From Haliotispira sp965263485 (GTDB lineage Bacteria > Spirochaetota > Spirochaetia > SP-2023): a DNA stretch of 64,000 bases. Positions 62,014 to 64,000 of the stretch are shown here, in pieces (positions within the stretch are counted from its first letter, which is position 1; each line of letters begins with the position of its first letter). Location of the stretch: NCBI GenBank assembly GCA_965263485.1, contig CBDHHO010000001.1:62001-126000 (forward strand), given 5' to 3'. Both the position numbers and the translations under genes were made by a program. The notes under the pieces were generated by a model that searched no databases, had not been told where the DNA came from, and worked only from the letters and a program-made list of their open reading frames with translations.

Positions 62014-62847
62014 CTCTTCGGTACGTCTTGTGGATTTTAGGTAAAGATGATACAATGGGGAAATGAACGATAAGCAACTTTTAATTTTGGGCCTGGGACT
62101 GAGCGAACCATGGCAGATTATCAGTCAGGGACTCAGAGAAGACAAGAAGCCACATGAATTACACATCGCAATTAAAGCTGAGCGTGGCTCCAAGTATCCG
62201 TGTCCCGAGTGTAAGAAAATGTGCCCTGCTCACGACTTTAAGGAACTTGAATGGCGGCATTTAAACTTCTTTCAACACCATTGCTACATCCGCGCAAAAG
62301 TACCCCGAACAAAATGTTTAGAGCATGGTATCAGGCGTATTCTGGTCCCATGGGCAAGAAATGGAAGCTCTTTTACCTTACTCTTTGAGCAGGCTGTTCT
62401 CATGCGTGAAATGCCTATGCTTTCAGTAGCCAGACAAACTGGAATCGAAGATAAAAGAGTTGCCAGAATTATCAAATATTACGTTGAAGAAGGCAAAAAA
62501 CAAATAGATTTATCTAATTTAAAATCTATTGGACTTGATGAGACATCAAGCAAGCGAGGACATAACTATGTGACTGTATTTGTCGATATGGATAAGAAAA
62601 AGGAATCTGTAATTTTTGCGACAGAAGGAAGGGATTCCAGTGTTGTTAAGGAGTGCAAAGACTTTATAGAAGAACATAATGGGGAAAAAGAAAATGTTGA
62701 AGAAGTAGTTTGTGATATGTCAAAGCCTTTTTTGAAAGGAATCAGAGAGAATTTTCCTGAATCTTCGGTAACAGCTGATTGGTTTCATATTTGTAAGAAG
62801 TTTGTAGAAGCATTAAATACAGTGAGGAAATCTGAGAGTAAACATAA
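62014..62847 (+). mobile_element. ISL3-family insertion sequence, right part lost
   Basis: The left end GGCTCTTCGGTACGTC, typical of ISL3 repeats, lies at 62014. The transposase is cut at 62847 by the IS5-family element. The right end is not in the window. Confidence 0.7.
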
Positions 62848-62929
62848 GGGCACCTCTAAAAATCTAGCACTGGACAAATCACAATTATTCAATTACAATA
62901 CAATAATATTGGAGGATCATTATGATTGA
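62063..62929 (+). pseudogene. ISL3-family transposase, 3' truncated
   Basis: This 288-aa frame has native sequence to residue ~262. The zinc motif 'YPCPECKKMCPAHD' plus 'TKCLEHGI', 'PWARNGSSFTLLFEQA', 'LKSIGLDETSSKRGHNYVTV', 'VCDMSKPFLKGI' and 'ADWFHICKKFVEALNTVR' are visible. Then the IS5 end begins and the frame runs on with 'GTSKNLALDK'. It is only distantly related to the ISL3 transposase at 48575. The C-terminal third with the last catalytic region is missing. Confidence 0.85.
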
Positions 62930-64000
62930 AATGACAAGTGAAATAATATATCAGGATGTAGAACGTACAAATCCTTTTATATTCGAACTTAAAAAATCTA
63001 TCGATTGGGATAGAATCTCAGAGACTATTTCTCAACATATCCCTAAAAAGAAGAACAATTCTGGAAGGCCAAGATTCCCTGTCTCCCAAATGTTGCGCAT
63101 TCTCATCCTTCAGGAAACCTACAACCTCTCTGATGATGCCATGGAGGTCCAAATCAATGGTAGCATCTATTTCAAATTCTTTCTTGACATGAGCCTGCTT
63201 GATAAATCTCCCGATTCCAAAACCATTTGGTCCTTCAAGGAAACGCTGCGCAAACTCAATCTCGAGCAAACGCTTTTTCTTGAGTTCCATAAATTTCTTG
63301 CTGAAAGAAAGATAAAACTGCACAAAGGGAATATTGTGGACGCCAGCTTTGTCAAAGTGCCTGTGCAGCGCAATACCAGAGCAGAAAACCAGCAGATCAA
63401 AAATGATGAAATCCCTCCATCATTCAAGGAAAACGAGAATAAAATGAGGCAAAAAGATACGGATGCAAGGTGGACAAAGAAAAATAGCAAAAGCCACTAC
63501 GGATACAAAAATCATATTGCAACGGCGACTAACGAGCAGTTTAGCTTACGAAGTAAGTGCAGCTAATGTGCACGACTCACAGGTGCTTGCAGCTATTTTG
63601 AGGCGTCACGCAGATATATGGGGATAGTGCGTATCGAAGTGAAAAGATAACAAATGAACTACGGAGGAACTTTATTCATCACCGAAAATATCGAGATACT
63701 TCACTTACAGAGAAGCAATTAGAAAGTAACCGCCGCAAGTCAAAGACCCGGGCGAAAGTGGAGCATATATTTGCATGGTTTCGCAATTGCATGAATAGGG
63801 GATTAGAGTTGCGATGTATAGGGATAGATCGGGTAAGGTTTCGTATGGGGTTACGAAATACTGTGTATAATATGTTAAAATATGTTTCAATTACAGCATA
63901 ATAGTGGATAATTGTATCTAAAATGCTGTAAATAATGATTTTTTTATGTAAATTCTAATTTTATTAGAATTTATTGATCGTAATTAATCTGGATCCAACT
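62848..64000 (+). mobile_element. IS5-family insertion sequence, running off the right edge
   Basis: The left repeat GGGCACCTCTAAAAATC is at 62848-62864. The transposase occupies 62922-63900, then a non-coding tail matches 34920-35040 in reverse. About 60-80 bp including the right repeat lie beyond the window, judging from the copy at 34859. Confidence 0.8.
62922..63900 (+). pseudogene. IS5-family transposase with two frameshifts
   Basis: The first frame (62922-63566, 214 aa) has the N-terminal DUF772-type domain ('RPRFPVSQMLRILILQETYN', 'FFLDMSLLDKSPDSKTIWSF') and the first catalytic Asp ('NIVDASFVK'). The protein continues in another frame from ~63547 ('YEVSAANVHDSQVLAAIL') and in a third from ~63621 ('GDSAYRSEKI', 'KTRAKVEHIFAWFRNCMNRG') to the TAA near 63900. 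The copy at 34859-35682 carries the same two shifts. Confidence 0.8.

Overview
The window looks like a stretch of a spirochaete chromosome (Spirochaetota). Three genes support this: a spiro-SPASM-type protein (55175-57406), a P83/100-like protein (57608-60076) and a Bdr-like coiled-coil protein (61328-61819). The long mosaic proteins on the left also recall the very long TIGR04388-type proteins I associate with Leptospira. The genus cannot be named from the sequence alone. No rRNA, tRNA or CRISPR array was recognised.

Region 1 (1-47.6 kb) is all on the + strand. It is a tandem archive of about 20 polymorphic-toxin cassettes. Each cassette has a GC-rich piece of one shared long core protein, cut at a different upstream point, then an AT-rich variable C-terminal tip, then an AT-rich partner gene, usually a small membrane protein and presumably its immunity gene. 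At least nine tip types occur: T1, beta-rich with a secreted helical-repeat partner; T2, 'NPFYKDHGDLDMLP'; T3, 'IPDNQ..YNSNG'; T4, Gly-rich 'GTTETG'; T5, M23 peptidase; T6, BECR-like with a CPCC-type partner; T7, 'VIGRTKDLQNL'; T8, with a DUF2247-like partner; T9, beta-rich. None of the core pieces has a native N-terminus. The longest frame (35613-39506) takes its first ~24 codons from an antisense IS transposase. I therefore read the array as a store of silent or donor cassettes feeding an expression locus outside the window. Four near-identical elements carrying a PD-(D/E)XK Rpn-type nuclease/transposase gene and REP-like hairpins interrupt the core at one and the same site. Chimeric joints, relics and orphan immunity genes show repeated recombination.

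Region 2 (47.7-61 kb) is ordinary chromosome interrupted by insertion sequences. It holds a lipoprotein (- strand), an ISL3-family element broken by a 164-bp miniature element and three Trp-to-stop changes, and a minus-strand sulfate-assimilation operon, cysD-cysN(C), a siroheme-synthase-like gene and an AAA ATPase. The operon has a promoter and a structured leader ending in a terminator hairpin. Then follow the spiro-SPASM gene, the P83/100-like gene and an outer-membrane-like protein.

Region 3 (61-64 kb) holds the Bdr-like protein and nested insertion sequences: an IS5-family fragment, a truncated ISL3 transposase, and an IS5-family element running off the right end. Copies of the IS5-type inverted repeat (GGGGACCTCTAAAAATT and variants) are scattered from 34.8 to 62.8 kb, often exactly at gene ends.
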